This document shows positions 8,089 through 16,239 of a stretch of DNA of 64,000 nucleotides, one piece after another. The translations under genes and the position numbers were made by a program. Position 1 is the first letter of the stretch; each line of letters begins with the position of its first letter. The notes under the pieces are model-generated. The model searched no databases. It was not told the DNA's origin and saw only the letters and a list, made by a program, of their open reading frames with translations. This DNA is from Anaerolineales bacterium (GTDB lineage: Bacteria; Chloroflexota; Anaerolineae; 4572-78; J111), in the NCBI GenBank assembly GCA_020634855.1, contig JACKAU010000005.1, positions 248,001 to 312,000 of the forward strand. Reading direction: 5' to 3'.

Positions 8089-9198
8089 ATGACCAAACCA
8101 GGGATGATCATTACCGGAGCAACCGGTTTTTTAGGCGGGCGGTTGATACGTTATCTATCGAACCAATACACCATCTTCGCCCTGGCCCGCCGATCGCCGC
8201 AGGAGGTGGGCGGATTAGAGGGACCGGATATTCACTGGTTCCAGGTCGATATCGGCCACTTCGACCCACTGCGCGAGGTCTTCTATCACATTCGGGAGAT
8301 GGGGGGGGCCGAACTGGTGTTGCACATGGCCGGCTATTATGATTTCACGGGTGAGGAGCACCCGGAGTACACCCGGACCAATGTGCTGGGCACCCGTAAT
8401 GTGCTGGAGTTATCGGTGCCGTTGCAGTTGAAAAAGTTCATCTTTACCAGTTCGGTGGCGGCTTGTCCCTTTCCGCCGCCGGGCGAGGCCATCACCGAAG
8501 CGACGCCGCCGACAGCGCCGCCGCCCTACTCGCGCTCGAAACGAAAAGGGGAGGAGATGCTGGCGCTCTTCAAAGATGAGCTGCCATCCTGCATTTTGCG
8601 ACTGGCAGCCATCTTTAGTAACTGGTGCGAGTACGAACCGATGCACAACTTTTTGGCAACCTGGTTTTCAGGTGACTGGAATGCACGGATTTTGGGCGGG
8701 CGGGGCCAATGGGCCATTCCCTATCTGCACGTGCGCGACCTGCTGACCTTTTATTTACGCGTTGTGGAAAAAGCGGACGAGTTAAAGCCACTGGAGGTAT
8801 TGCAGGCTTCGCCTAATGGCTGTACCACTCATCTGCAACTTTTTCGGGAGGCTACTGGCAGCTATTATAATGAAGATCGCTCGCCCATTTATGTGCCTAA
8901 ACCGTTAGCCCGAATGGGCATTGTGATGCGAGAGGTGTTAGGCCGGCTAACCGGAACCATGCCATTTGAAAGATCGTGGATGGGCGAGTATATTGACTTA
9001 AAGCTCAATATCGACGCCGCACGAACGCATCGCCGGTTGGCGTGGGAACCGCATCCGGAACTCGATATTTTGAACTGTATCCCGGTCATGGTTCACAATA
9101 TGCGCTCTAACCCCGAAGAATGGCAAAAACGGTACGAGCTGTCGCGGAAGGGCAAAAAAGTGAGAGGCAAGGTTAAGAACGTAATACCACAAGGGTAA
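8089..9198 (+). CDS. NAD(P)-dependent epimerase/dehydratase (extended SDR)
   Basis: The protein has a Rossmann fold with the nucleotide-binding motif ITGATGFLGGRLIRYL (GxxGxxG) at residues 7-22. The conserved NVLGTRNVLE and the catalytic YSRSKRKGE (YxxxK) follow, with an upstream FTSSVA supplying the Ser/Thr. These are hallmarks of extended short-chain dehydrogenases acting on nucleotide sugars, flavonoids or hydroxy-steroids; the substrate is not evident. It lies between the hydrogenase genes and hypC in the same direction but is probably an independent cargo gene. The tail is strongly basic. Confidence 0.85.
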   Translation: MTKPGMIITGATGFLGGRLIRYLSNQYTIFALARRSPQEVGGLEGPDIHWFQVDIGHFDPLREVFYHIREMGGAELVLHMAGYYDFTGEEHPEYTRTNVLGTRNVLELSVPLQLKKFIFTSSVAACPFPPPGEAITEATPPTAPPPYSRSKRKGEEMLALFKDELPSCILRLAAIFSNWCEYEPMHNFLATWFSGDWNARILGGRGQWAIPYLHVRDLLTFYLRVVEKADELKPLEVLQASPNGCTTHLQLFREATGSYYNEDRSPIYVPKPLARMGIVMREVLGRLTGTMPFERSWMGEYIDLKLNIDAARTHRRLAWEPHPELDILNCIPVMVHNMRSNPEEWQKRYELSRKGKKVRGKVKNVIPQG

Positions 9199-9203
9199 TG
9201 GGG

Positions 9204-9308
9204 CGTAGTTGGTTTGATGGATGGGTAGTTGGGCAGTTGGTTAGTTAGTCCAATGACTGGTTGGCTGGAAACCAATCAACGATCCAACAAACCATCCAAC
9301 TACCCAAC
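9204..9308. repeat. Word-repeat hairpin (GTAGTTGG type)
   Basis: The left half is built from the words GTAGTTGG, GATGGATGG and GTTGGGCAG; the right half is their complement (CCAATCAAC, CCAACAAACC, CCATCCAACTACCC). Together they make a long imperfect hairpin between the epimerase and hypC. It carries an in-frame ATG upstream of hypC, which is not the true start. Confidence 0.65.
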
Positions 9309-9338
9309 GGTCAGACTATTTTGCAAAGGAGTAAAACT

Positions 9339-9602
9339 ATGTGCTTAGGTGTACCCGGTAAAGTGACCGAAATTTATGAGGCCGGCGGGATACGGATGGG
9401 CAAAGTGGACTTTGGCGGGATCGTCAAGGAGGCCTGCCTGGCCTATGTGCCGGAGGTGGAGGTGGGCGACTACACCATTATCCACGTTGGTTTTGCCATC
9501 AGCAAGCTGGATGAAGAGGCGGCGCTAGAGTCGCTGGCTTTATTTCGAGAGATGGGTTTGTTAGAGGAGGAGTTGGGGACAGAAATCGACCAAGCGATAT
9601 AA
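9339..9602 (+). CDS. hypC: Hydrogenase assembly chaperone HypC/HybG/HupF
   Basis: A small chaperone that carries the Fe(CN)2CO precursor to the hydrogenase large subunit. It starts with the invariant MCLGVPGK, whose Cys2 is the metal-binding residue. For this reason the start is ATG 9339 (after AAAGGAG) and not the earlier in-frame ATG inside the repeat. The product is 87 aa, the usual size. GGIVKEACLAYVPEVEVGDY and HVGFAISKLDEEAALESLALF match the rest of the family. No hypA, B, D, E or F is present in the window. Confidence 0.95.
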   Translation: MCLGVPGKVTEIYEAGGIRMGKVDFGGIVKEACLAYVPEVEVGDYTIIHVGFAISKLDEEAALESLALFREMGLLEEELGTEIDQAI

Positions 9603-9632
9603 CACATCATCGGGAGGGAGACTGGTACGCCA

Positions 9633-10472
9633 ATGAATGACGATAACACCTCACCCCCGACAATTTTTGTCCTATCGGGCAGTTTGGGCGCGTCGGGTGA
9701 ACAGTTGGTTCGTAAAGTCCTGGCCCAATTTCAGGGCGACGGCGCGCTGGTCAAAATTTGTCCTCGCATCCATCACCGGGAACAAATCGAGACCATCGTT
9801 GCTAAAGCCGGTCAGGAGAGCAGCATCATTGTGAATACAATGGTCAACGAGGAGTTGTCTCAGATTTTGATGAAGCTGGCTCAAGAACGTCAGGTAGTCG
9901 TAGTCGATATTGTGCGATCACTGCTCGATCATTTGTCAACTCTCTTAGGCCAACAGCCGATGGGTAAACCGGGCCTTTACCGGCAGTTACATGGCAGTTA
10001 CTTCAAACGCATCGAAGCCATTGAGTTTACCCTGGCCCACGATGACGGCAAAAACGCGCAAGGTTGGTCTGAGGCAGAAATTGTCCTGGCCGGCGTCTCG
10101 CGGGTCGGTAAGACACCCCTTAGCCTGTATCTGTCGATGCTGGGCTGGAAGGTAGCCAATATCCCTCTAATGAAAAATGTACGGCCCCGTTCGGAATTTT
10201 TCCAACTGGATCGACGGCGAATGGTGGGGCTAACCATTGACCCCAGCCAACTGCGGTACCACCGCAAATATCGCGAACGTCGTCTGAAAGGGGTTAACTT
10301 GCCCAACTATGTTGATCTGGTCAGCCTGTACGAGGAAATCGATGAGGTGGCGAGGATGCTCAAGCGGGAGGGTATCAAGCTAATCGATGTCACCAACAAG
10401 CCAATTGAGACCAGCGCCGATGAAGTGGTCGAGCTGGTCAATCGCCGGTTAAACAGCGAAGTGGCCCCGTAG
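9633..10472 (+). CDS. Pyruvate, phosphate dikinase/PEP synthase regulatory protein (kinase-phosphorylase), copy 1
   Basis: DUF299/PPSR-family protein. In other bacteria it is a bifunctional ADP-dependent kinase and Pi-dependent phosphorylase that switches PEP synthase or PPDK off and on. Family motifs are GVSRVGKTPLSLYLSMLGWKV (a P-loop-like segment) and VGLTIDPSQL. ADEVVELVNRR ends the protein. Length of 279 aa is normal. No PPDK or ppsA target is encoded in the window. A second, clearly homologous copy follows 21 bases downstream. Confidence 0.9.
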   Translation: MNDDNTSPPTIFVLSGSLGASGEQLVRKVLAQFQGDGALVKICPRIHHREQIETIVAKAGQESSIIVNTMVNEELSQILMKLAQERQVVVVDIVRSLLDHLSTLLGQQPMGKPGLYRQLHGSYFKRIEAIEFTLAHDDGKNAQGWSEAEIVLAGVSRVGKTPLSLYLSMLGWKVANIPLMKNVRPRSEFFQLDRRRMVGLTIDPSQLRYHRKYRERRLKGVNLPNYVDLVSLYEEIDEVARMLKREGIKLIDVTNKPIETSADEVVELVNRRLNSEVAP

Positions 10473-10493
10473 GATCGAAAGGATAAGATTGAT

Positions 10494-11324
10494 ATGAAAG
10501 CTAATGCGCCTTATCCACCTATTTTTGTGGTCACCGGCAGCCTGCATGGCGTCGGCGAACAACTGGTCCACACTATCTTAGCCCAATTTCAAGGAGCTGA
10601 TGTTCCAGTCAAAACCTATTTCCTCATCCAAGAGTTGGACCAACTAGAACCACTTATAATGAAGGCAGTTACAACCAACGCTATTATTGTCCATACGATG
10701 GTTAGCCCGGAGATGCGCCAGACGCTGGTTAGCATGGCCCAGGCGCAAGGAATCATGGCCATTGATCTGGCCGGACCGTTGATGGACTACTTGAGCGGGC
10801 TGCTCGAGCAGGAACCGATCGGGCAACCCGGTCTGTATCGCCAACTACACGAGACCGAATTCAAACGAAATGAAGCCGTGGAGTTTACGTTGGCCCATGA
10901 CGACGGCGTCAATACTGAGGAGTGGCATCAGGCCGATATTGTGCTGTTAGGGGTGTCTCGCGTGTACAAAACGCCGGTGAGCGTCTATTTAGCAATGTTA
11001 ACTTGGAAAGTGGTCAACGTACCGATTGTGCTGAACGTGCCGCCGCGCCGGGAGCTGTTTGAACTCGATCGACGCCGGGTGGTGGGACTGACAATCGAGC
11101 CGGCCCAACTGCTACAGCACCGGCAGTACCGCCAGCGCCAATTAGGGGTCCAGGGTCGGTCCCAATATGTTGATCCCGTCAAGGTGTATGAGGAGTTAGA
11201 GTACGCCCGCAAAATTTATCGGCGGGGTGGTTTTGCCACAATAGATGTGACCGACAAACCCATCGAAACCACCGCCGATGAGGTTGTAGCAGCCGTGCTG
11301 CGGCGCTTGAAATCCGAGGCGTAA
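10494..11324 (+). CDS. Pyruvate, phosphate dikinase/PEP synthase regulatory protein, copy 2
   Basis: Tandem paralogue of the preceding gene: the same start (PPIFVVTGSLHGVGEQLV), GVSRVYKTPVSVYLAMLTWKV, ELDRRRVVGLTIEPAQLL and the C-terminal PIETTADEVVAAVLRRL. The two proteins are co-linear over their whole length but clearly divergent (for example YKTP for GKTP), so the duplication is old. Both retain the motifs expected for activity. They may serve different targets or act as a heteromer. Confidence 0.9.
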   Translation: MKANAPYPPIFVVTGSLHGVGEQLVHTILAQFQGADVPVKTYFLIQELDQLEPLIMKAVTTNAIIVHTMVSPEMRQTLVSMAQAQGIMAIDLAGPLMDYLSGLLEQEPIGQPGLYRQLHETEFKRNEAVEFTLAHDDGVNTEEWHQADIVLLGVSRVYKTPVSVYLAMLTWKVVNVPIVLNVPPRRELFELDRRRVVGLTIEPAQLLQHRQYRQRQLGVQGRSQYVDPVKVYEELEYARKIYRRGGFATIDVTDKPIETTADEVVAAVLRRLKSEA

Positions 11325-11649
11325 TGCTCCACACCGATTTTCAGTTAGCCCTCTGGCTCCTATGCCATTTTCAAACGTCGGGGGATTTGGTATAATTGTC
11401 TTACCGGCTCCTGACGAGAAGCGGTAAATTTCCCAAGCGCCACGTGTCTTACTATAATTAAGATACACGGCGCTGACCCCGACGAACTAGACATTGCACG
11501 ACGATAGTTCGATCCCCTAACTCTGAAATCGAAGACCGTGGCCGGTGAGTGCTGCCGATTATTTTGGTATCAAGCTGTGCCTATGATACAATACCGTCTG
11601 TGCAAATCTTCACCAACATACACTTATAAGGAAATAAGGATTATAGAAG
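11325..11649 (+). other. Promoter-bearing gap before the cytochrome c maturation operon
   Basis: No gene is visible. The gap contains several AT-rich -10-like words (TATAAT near 11392 and 11453) and one well-formed promoter at 11564-11592, listed separately. Confidence 0.5.
11564..11592 (+). promoter_or_regulatory. Sigma-70-type promoter for the ccm operon
   Basis: TTGGTA at 11564-11569 and TACAAT at 11587-11592 are separated by exactly 17 bases. Transcription would start near 11599, giving a leader of about 50 bases before the ccmE ATG at 11650. Confidence 0.6.
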
Positions 11650-12117
11650 ATGGCCCAATCAACCTCAATTCCGACCGTTCAGGTGAGCGGACGCTCAACT
11701 AACAAAAAGATCAAGTTTATTATTGGCGGGGTGATGATTGCCCTGGCCGTGGTCTATCTGATTTACACCGGCATTCAAAGTACGTCGGCCTACTTTTTGA
11801 CCGTCGATGAGTTGTACGCCAAAGGCGAAGCGATGGAAAACCGCACCGTGCGGGTCGCCGGCGATGTTGACGCCAGCACCATCGACTTCAACAACCGCGA
11901 TCTGATTCTCACCTTTGCTGTGACCAGCGACACCGGCGAACGCATGAATGTGGTCTTCAACGGCCCCAAACCTGACCAGATGCGCGAAGGGGCCGAAGCT
12001 ATTTTAGAAGGAAAGTACGACGGTGAAACCTTCACCGCTCAATCGCTACTGCTCAAATGTCCCAGCCGTTATGAAGAGAAGGGGATCGAGCAAGTTCAAG
12101 TCGAGGCGGTCAGATAG
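11650..12117 (+). CDS. ccmE: Cytochrome c maturation haem chaperone CcmE (CX3Y type)
   Basis: A periplasmic haem chaperone with an N-terminal anchor helix (IIGGVMIALAVVYLIYTGI, about residues 24-42) and the OB-fold domain. It binds haem delivered by the CcmABC complex and passes it to CcmF/H. In E. coli the haem is bound covalently by His in an HX3Y motif. Here the equivalent is C137-P-S-R-Y141, the CX3Y variant known from sulfate reducers and archaea. Length of 155 aa is normal. It is the first gene of a run of System I genes. Confidence 0.92.
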   Translation: MAQSTSIPTVQVSGRSTNKKIKFIIGGVMIALAVVYLIYTGIQSTSAYFLTVDELYAKGEAMENRTVRVAGDVDASTIDFNNRDLILTFAVTSDTGERMNVVFNGPKPDQMREGAEAILEGKYDGETFTAQSLLLKCPSRYEEKGIEQVQVEAVR

Positions 12118-12122
12118 GCTGA

Positions 12123-12205
12123 TAATTAGTAAGATTGTAATTAGTAATTAAGCTGTGCAGATTTTCTACTACTAATTACCAGTTACCAATTACTAATTAC
12201 CAATT
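12123..12205. repeat. Word-repeat hairpin (TAATTAG type)
   Basis: The left half iterates AATTAGTAA and the right half iterates TTACYAATTAC. They are complementary and form a long AT-rich hairpin in the 115-base gap between ccmE and ccmF. It is the same design as the hairpins at 9204, 16291, 18081 and 61387 but uses different words. Confidence 0.65.
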
Positions 12206-12232
12206 CCCCCATCAAACCCGGAGTGAAATTCT

Positions 12233-14251
12233 ATGCCGCATATCGGATATGTTGCTGTAACGCTGGCGATGGTGTTGGCCCTGTACGCTACAGTTGTAGC
12301 CTTAGTTGGAGCCAAACGACGCCAGCCAGAGTTGGTCGCCAGCGCCCGAAACGCTGCCTTTGGCGTGGCCGCGTTGCTGACGCTAGCCGTGATTATTCTT
12401 GAAACGTTGCTGCTGACCGGCCATTTCCAGACCAAATACGTGTACGAAACCAGCAACCATGCCGCGCCGCTCTTTTTCCTAATCACCGCCCTATGGGGAT
12501 CGCAGAACGGGTCGCTGCTCTTTTGGTCGTGGCTGATGTCGATGTTTGGGGCGCTGGTGCTGTTCCAAAAATGGGGATCGATGCGGCAGATGATGCCCTA
12601 CGTCATTGCCGTCATCCAGTTCAATCTGGCCTTCTTCACTATGCTGGTGGTTTTTGTGGCTAATCCCTTTGAGCAGCTCAACTTTTTCCCGCCGGACGGC
12701 ACCGGTATGAACCCGCTGCTGCGCCATTTCGGCATGATTATACACCCGCCGATGCTCTACCTCGGCTTTACCGCTTTTGTGATCCCGTATGCCTTTGCCA
12801 TCGCCGCGTTGGTAACACGCCAAACCAACGATGTTTGGATTCGCACCACCCGCCGCTGGACATTGACGGCTTGGCTGTTCCTCAGCATCGGTCTGGTGCT
12901 GGGCGGCTGGTGGGCTTATGACGTGCTGGGCTGGGGCGGCTATTGGGGTTGGGACCCGGTCGAAAACTCCTCGCTGATCCCCTGGCTGGTGGCAACGCCT
13001 TTCCTGCACTCGGTCATGATGCAAGAGAACCGAGGTATGCTCAAACGCTGGAATATGGCCCTGATTATCCTGACCTACTCTCTGATGCTCAACGGCACAT
13101 TTCTAACCCGCGCCGGGATGATCGCCTCAGTGCATACCTTTGCTCAGAGCGCCATTGGGCCGCTGTTCTTGATTTTTATCGCGCTGATGTTCAGCCTGTC
13201 GCTCTATCTGTTTATCTCCCGTTGGGATGACTTAAAGTCTGAAAATGAGCTAGACTCCTTTTTTTCCCGCGAGTCATTTTTCATGTTCAATAACCTTATC
13301 TTCGTCGGGTTAGCCGTCATTGTCTGGTGGGGGACACATTTTCCGCTGTTCTCAGAAGCCTTCACCGGCGAAGCGATTGTGGTCGGTCCGCCCTTCTTTG
13401 AAAAAACCACCGCGCCGCTGTGGGCCGCAGTTTTACTACTAATGGGCGTCACGCCGCTGATTCCGTGGCGGAGGGCGTCGCTGAAAAAACTGGGCGACAC
13501 CTTAATATGGCCGACAGTGGTCGGACTGGCGGTCATCGCCCTGCTCTACTTTGCCGCCAACATCAAAATTTGGGGGGCGTTAATCGGCTTTGGCCTATGC
13601 GCCTTCACCTTGACCGCCACGCTGATCGAATACTGGCGCGGCGTGAGCGCTCGACACCGCAGCCGGGGCGAAAGTTACCCGGTGGCTTTATGGACGCTGA
13701 TCCAGCGCAATCGACGGCGTTACGGCGGCTATATGGTTCACATCGGCGTCATCCTGGTGGCCATCGGCATTATCGGCAGCCGCTTCTATCAGGTGGAAAC
13801 GCAACAAAATCTGGCCGTCGGCGAGAGTATGACCATCGCCAGCGACTTGATCGGCACCTATGAGCTAACCTACCAGGGGTTGCGCGAAGGCCAAAGCCCC
13901 GACGACCGGCTGATCACCGAAGCGGTGCTCTCGGTCAACTTCAACGGCCAACCCGCCGGCGAGATTGTTCCCATCCGCGAATTCTTTGTGGTCCAACAGC
14001 AACCGATGACCATTCCCGACAAACGCAGCACTCTGGCCGATGACCTGTACGTTATCTTGGCCGGCTGGGAAGGGACCGGTGAAACCGCCACCTTCAAGGC
14101 TTATATCAACCCACTGGTCAACTGGATTTGGGTCGGTGGCGTTGTGTTCATTCTCGGCACGCTGATCGCGGCCTGGCCCAATCCTACGGAATCGACGCAG
14201 CGGTCTGCTGCGCCGGTCAAGGTTAGAGGGGCAACCGCCGCCGTGAAGTAA
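12233..14251 (+). CDS. ccmF: Cytochrome c haem lyase subunit CcmF
   Basis: A large polytopic membrane protein (672 aa, about 15 hydrophobic helices) that attaches haem to apocytochromes c. The tryptophan-rich WWD signature GWGGYWGWDPVENSSLIPWL lies at about residues 230-250. Conserved histidine-bearing loops (FGMIIHPPMLYLGF, LHSVMMQENRGMLKRWN, HTFAQSAIGP) follow. A periplasmic domain near residues 520-620 precedes the last helix (WIWVGGVVFILGTLIAAWPNP). The length is typical. Neighbours are ccmE and ccmH. Confidence 0.95.
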   Translation: MPHIGYVAVTLAMVLALYATVVALVGAKRRQPELVASARNAAFGVAALLTLAVIILETLLLTGHFQTKYVYETSNHAAPLFFLITALWGSQNGSLLFWSWLMSMFGALVLFQKWGSMRQMMPYVIAVIQFNLAFFTMLVVFVANPFEQLNFFPPDGTGMNPLLRHFGMIIHPPMLYLGFTAFVIPYAFAIAALVTRQTNDVWIRTTRRWTLTAWLFLSIGLVLGGWWAYDVLGWGGYWGWDPVENSSLIPWLVATPFLHSVMMQENRGMLKRWNMALIILTYSLMLNGTFLTRAGMIASVHTFAQSAIGPLFLIFIALMFSLSLYLFISRWDDLKSENELDSFFSRESFFMFNNLIFVGLAVIVWWGTHFPLFSEAFTGEAIVVGPPFFEKTTAPLWAAVLLLMGVTPLIPWRRASLKKLGDTLIWPTVVGLAVIALLYFAANIKIWGALIGFGLCAFTLTATLIEYWRGVSARHRSRGESYPVALWTLIQRNRRRYGGYMVHIGVILVAIGIIGSRFYQVETQQNLAVGESMTIASDLIGTYELTYQGLREGQSPDDRLITEAVLSVNFNGQPAGEIVPIREFFVVQQQPMTIPDKRSTLADDLYVILAGWEGTGETATFKAYINPLVNWIWVGGVVFILGTLIAAWPNPTESTQRSAAPVKVRGATAAVK

Positions 14252-14292
14252 CACGTGGAACGTAGCACGCACAAAAATTGTAACTGCTCAGG

Positions 14293-14392
14293 CATGTCAT
14301 TTCGTAGCCGGAGGCGAAGAAATCCCTACAGCGTCCGCTTGCAAACACCCTTTTGGGGGATTTCTCGCTCCTTTGTCGCTCGAAATGACATG
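14293..14392. repeat. GTCATTTCG-type long hairpin
   Basis: Left arm 14293-14325 starts CATGTCATTTCG and ends GAAATCCC. Right arm 14357-14392 starts GGGATTTC and ends CGAAATGACATG. The ends pair perfectly and the middles (GAGGCGAAG against CTCGCTCCTTTGTCGCTC) pair imperfectly. A hairpin with this ATTTCG...GAAATC wording recurs in many bacterial genomes (general knowledge). It sits between ccmF and ccmH. Confidence 0.7.
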
Positions 14393-14420
14393 ATGGCTGC
14401 GTAGTTACTAAAATTCACCT

Positions 14421-14972
14421 ATGTATACATCTAACGATAGCAATACCAAAAATTTAACGAAACGTTCAATATCTCTTACCCCCTACTCCCTACTCCTGCC
14501 CCTTCTCGCGCTACTCTTAGCCACCCTTTTTCTGGCTTCCCTCCCAACCCCCACCCTGGCCCAAGACCCCAGCTACGACGAAGTCAACGATGTCGCCAGC
14601 CAAATGAACTGTCCAACCTGCGTTGGCGTCAATCTGGCCGACTGCCGCACCCAAACCTGCGAACAGTGGCGTGGCCAAATTGCCGATTTGCTGGCTGAAG
14701 GCTACACTGAGCAAGAGGTTCTCGATTACTTCGAGGCGCGTTACGGAACGCGAGTGCTGCTGGAACCACCGGCCCACGGCCCGACGCTGATTTTGTGGGT
14801 GCTGCCGGTGGTCGCCCTGCTGGCCGGGGGAATCTGGTTGGGGCTAATTATGCGCCGGTGGAACCAGGCCAAACCGGTTACGGCCTCAGTCAGTACCGAG
14901 CCGGGTTTAAGCGCCTCCCACGTCTCAGATGAATATTTGGAGCAAGTTGAACAAGATTTAGATTTGAAGTGA
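14421..14972 (+). CDS. ccmH: Cytochrome c-type biogenesis protein CcmH (CcmL domain)
   Basis: A thiol-disulfide protein that keeps the apocytochrome CxxCH cysteines reduced for ligation by CcmF. There is an N-terminal hydrophobic signal or anchor (LLLPLLALLLATLFLASL, about 24-41). The redox motif C64-P-T-C67 is in VASQMNCPTCVGVNLADC, corresponding to the usual LRCxxCQ(N/G)QS(I/L)ADS. A three-helix bundle (TEQEVLDYFEARYGTRVLL) and a second membrane helix (ILWVLPVVALLAGGIWLGLIM) follow. Additional Cys at DCRTQTC are unusual. The 5' codons pass through a CCCTACTCC low-complexity stretch, so the start is less certain. Confidence 0.9.
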   Translation: MYTSNDSNTKNLTKRSISLTPYSLLLPLLALLLATLFLASLPTPTLAQDPSYDEVNDVASQMNCPTCVGVNLADCRTQTCEQWRGQIADLLAEGYTEQEVLDYFEARYGTRVLLEPPAHGPTLILWVLPVVALLAGGIWLGLIMRRWNQAKPVTASVSTEPGLSASHVSDEYLEQVEQDLDLK

Positions 14973-14997
14973 CAGTCACTTATTTTTAGAGGAAGCA

Positions 14998-15570
14998 ATG
15001 GAACAAGCTATTCCGCAGCGGAAACCATCGTCAAACAAAAAATATCTATGGATTATCGGTATAGTTGTGCTGCTCGGCTGGGTTGCCGTGATGGTCGTCA
15101 ATATGAATTCGGTCGAGTCAACGGCCATGCAAGGTCGCGCGGCCCCCGATTTTACGATGCCCCTCTTTGACCAATTTAACGAGGATGAAGTGCAGTTATC
15201 CGAACTGCGCGGCCAGGTGGTTGTTATCAATTTTTGGGCCAGTTGGTGCGTGGAGTGTTACAAAGAAGCGGAACTACTGGAGCAAACCTGGCAAGCGTAT
15301 CAGGATCAGGATGTTGTCTTCCTGGGCGTTGATTACCTGGACACCGACAAAGAGGCGCTGGCCTATATGGCAAAGTATGGCATTACCTACCCTTCCGGCC
15401 CCGACATGGGCAGCCGAATTTCTAACAGCTACGGTATTACCGGCGTGCCGGAAACCTTCTTCATCGACAAAGATGGCAACATCGCTCACGTCCAAATTGG
15501 GCCGATAGAACAGCAGCAGCTTTACAGCCTGCTCAATAAGCTGGTAGCCCAACCAGCGCAGGGAATGTAG
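14998..15570 (+). CDS. ccmG: Thiol-disulfide oxidoreductase, CcmG/TlpA-like
   Basis: Membrane-anchored thioredoxin-fold protein of 190 aa. Anchor helix YLWIIGIVVLLGWVAVMVV (about 16-34), then an AhpC/TSA-Redoxin domain with active site FWASWCVECYKE (C84, C87) and the cis-Pro loop GITGVPETFFIDKDG. In System I it passes electrons to CcmH and to apocytochrome. GAGGAAGCA lies just before the ATG, and a short GTGACAGTCAC palindrome overlaps the ccmH stop upstream. It is followed one base later by the next gene. Confidence 0.9.
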   Translation: MEQAIPQRKPSSNKKYLWIIGIVVLLGWVAVMVVNMNSVESTAMQGRAAPDFTMPLFDQFNEDEVQLSELRGQVVVINFWASWCVECYKEAELLEQTWQAYQDQDVVFLGVDYLDTDKEALAYMAKYGITYPSGPDMGSRISNSYGITGVPETFFIDKDGNIAHVQIGPIEQQQLYSLLNKLVAQPAQGM

Positions 15571-15571
15571 G

Positions 15572-16237
15572 ATGGATGTACTGACCATCATTTTGATCGT
15601 GCTGCTGGTCGGCGTGACCATCGGGTTGGTGGGCGCGCCCCTCTGGCAGCCGGCGGCGTCGGCCGCCACAACGGCCGACGTCGAACGCCCCGGCCAAAGC
15701 TTGGAAGAGTTGGAAGCCCAATATCGGGCCACTCTGGCGGCGATCAAAGACCTCAATTTTGACTATGAAATGGGCAAGGTCTCGACCGAAGATTACCAAC
15801 CGCTGCTGGCCAAAAGCAAACTCGAAGCGGCTCGCATCCGGCAAGCCATCGACCACCTCAGCAACGCCGAAATTGCTGAACAAGCGCAGGCGCTCGATGC
15901 TGAAATAGAAACGCTCGTCGCGCAGCTACGGCAGGGCCCCGAACCGGATGAAGCCCTTGTCCATGACGTCGATGCGGAGATCGAGGCGCTGAAAACTTTG
16001 CCTGCCCGTCTACCCGCCACTGAAGGCAGCGTCTGCCCCCACTGCGGCGCAGCCCTCCGCGCCGACGACAAATTTTGCAGCAGTTGCGGCCAGGCCGTCC
16101 CCGAACCGGCCGCCGATCTCGCCGACCATTGCCCTCACTGCGGCTACACTTACGAATCCGGCGACGCTTTCTGCGCTCACTGCGGTACGCCTCTCACCGA
16201 AGCCGCCATCCAAAATTACGAAAATGCGAAGATATAG
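15572..16237 (+). CDS. CcmI-like membrane protein with two zinc ribbons
   Basis: A 221-residue protein with an N-terminal helix (ILIVLLVGVTIGLVGAPLW), then a coiled-coil region. That region contains LEELEAQYRATLAAIKDLNFDYEMGKVSTEDY, the wording seen in the N-terminal part of CcmI/CycH-type cytochrome c assembly factors. The C-terminal third holds two zinc ribbons, CPHC...CSSC and CPHC...CAHC. The position one base after ccmG supports a role in cytochrome assembly, perhaps holding apocytochromes. The zinc ribbons, facing the cytosol if the N-terminus is out, are not part of classical CcmI. Confidence 0.7.
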   Translation: MDVLTIILIVLLVGVTIGLVGAPLWQPAASAATTADVERPGQSLEELEAQYRATLAAIKDLNFDYEMGKVSTEDYQPLLAKSKLEAARIRQAIDHLSNAEIAEQAQALDAEIETLVAQLRQGPEPDEALVHDVDAEIEALKTLPARLPATEGSVCPHCGAALRADDKFCSSCGQAVPEPAADLADHCPHCGYTYESGDAFCAHCGTPLTEAAIQNYENAKI

Positions 16238-16239
16238 GT

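Noticed and set aside
9261..9338. N-terminal extension of HypC from ATG 9261
   Set aside because: The extension is encoded by the right arm of a repeat hairpin, and HypC function needs Cys2 directly after the initiator Met at 9339.
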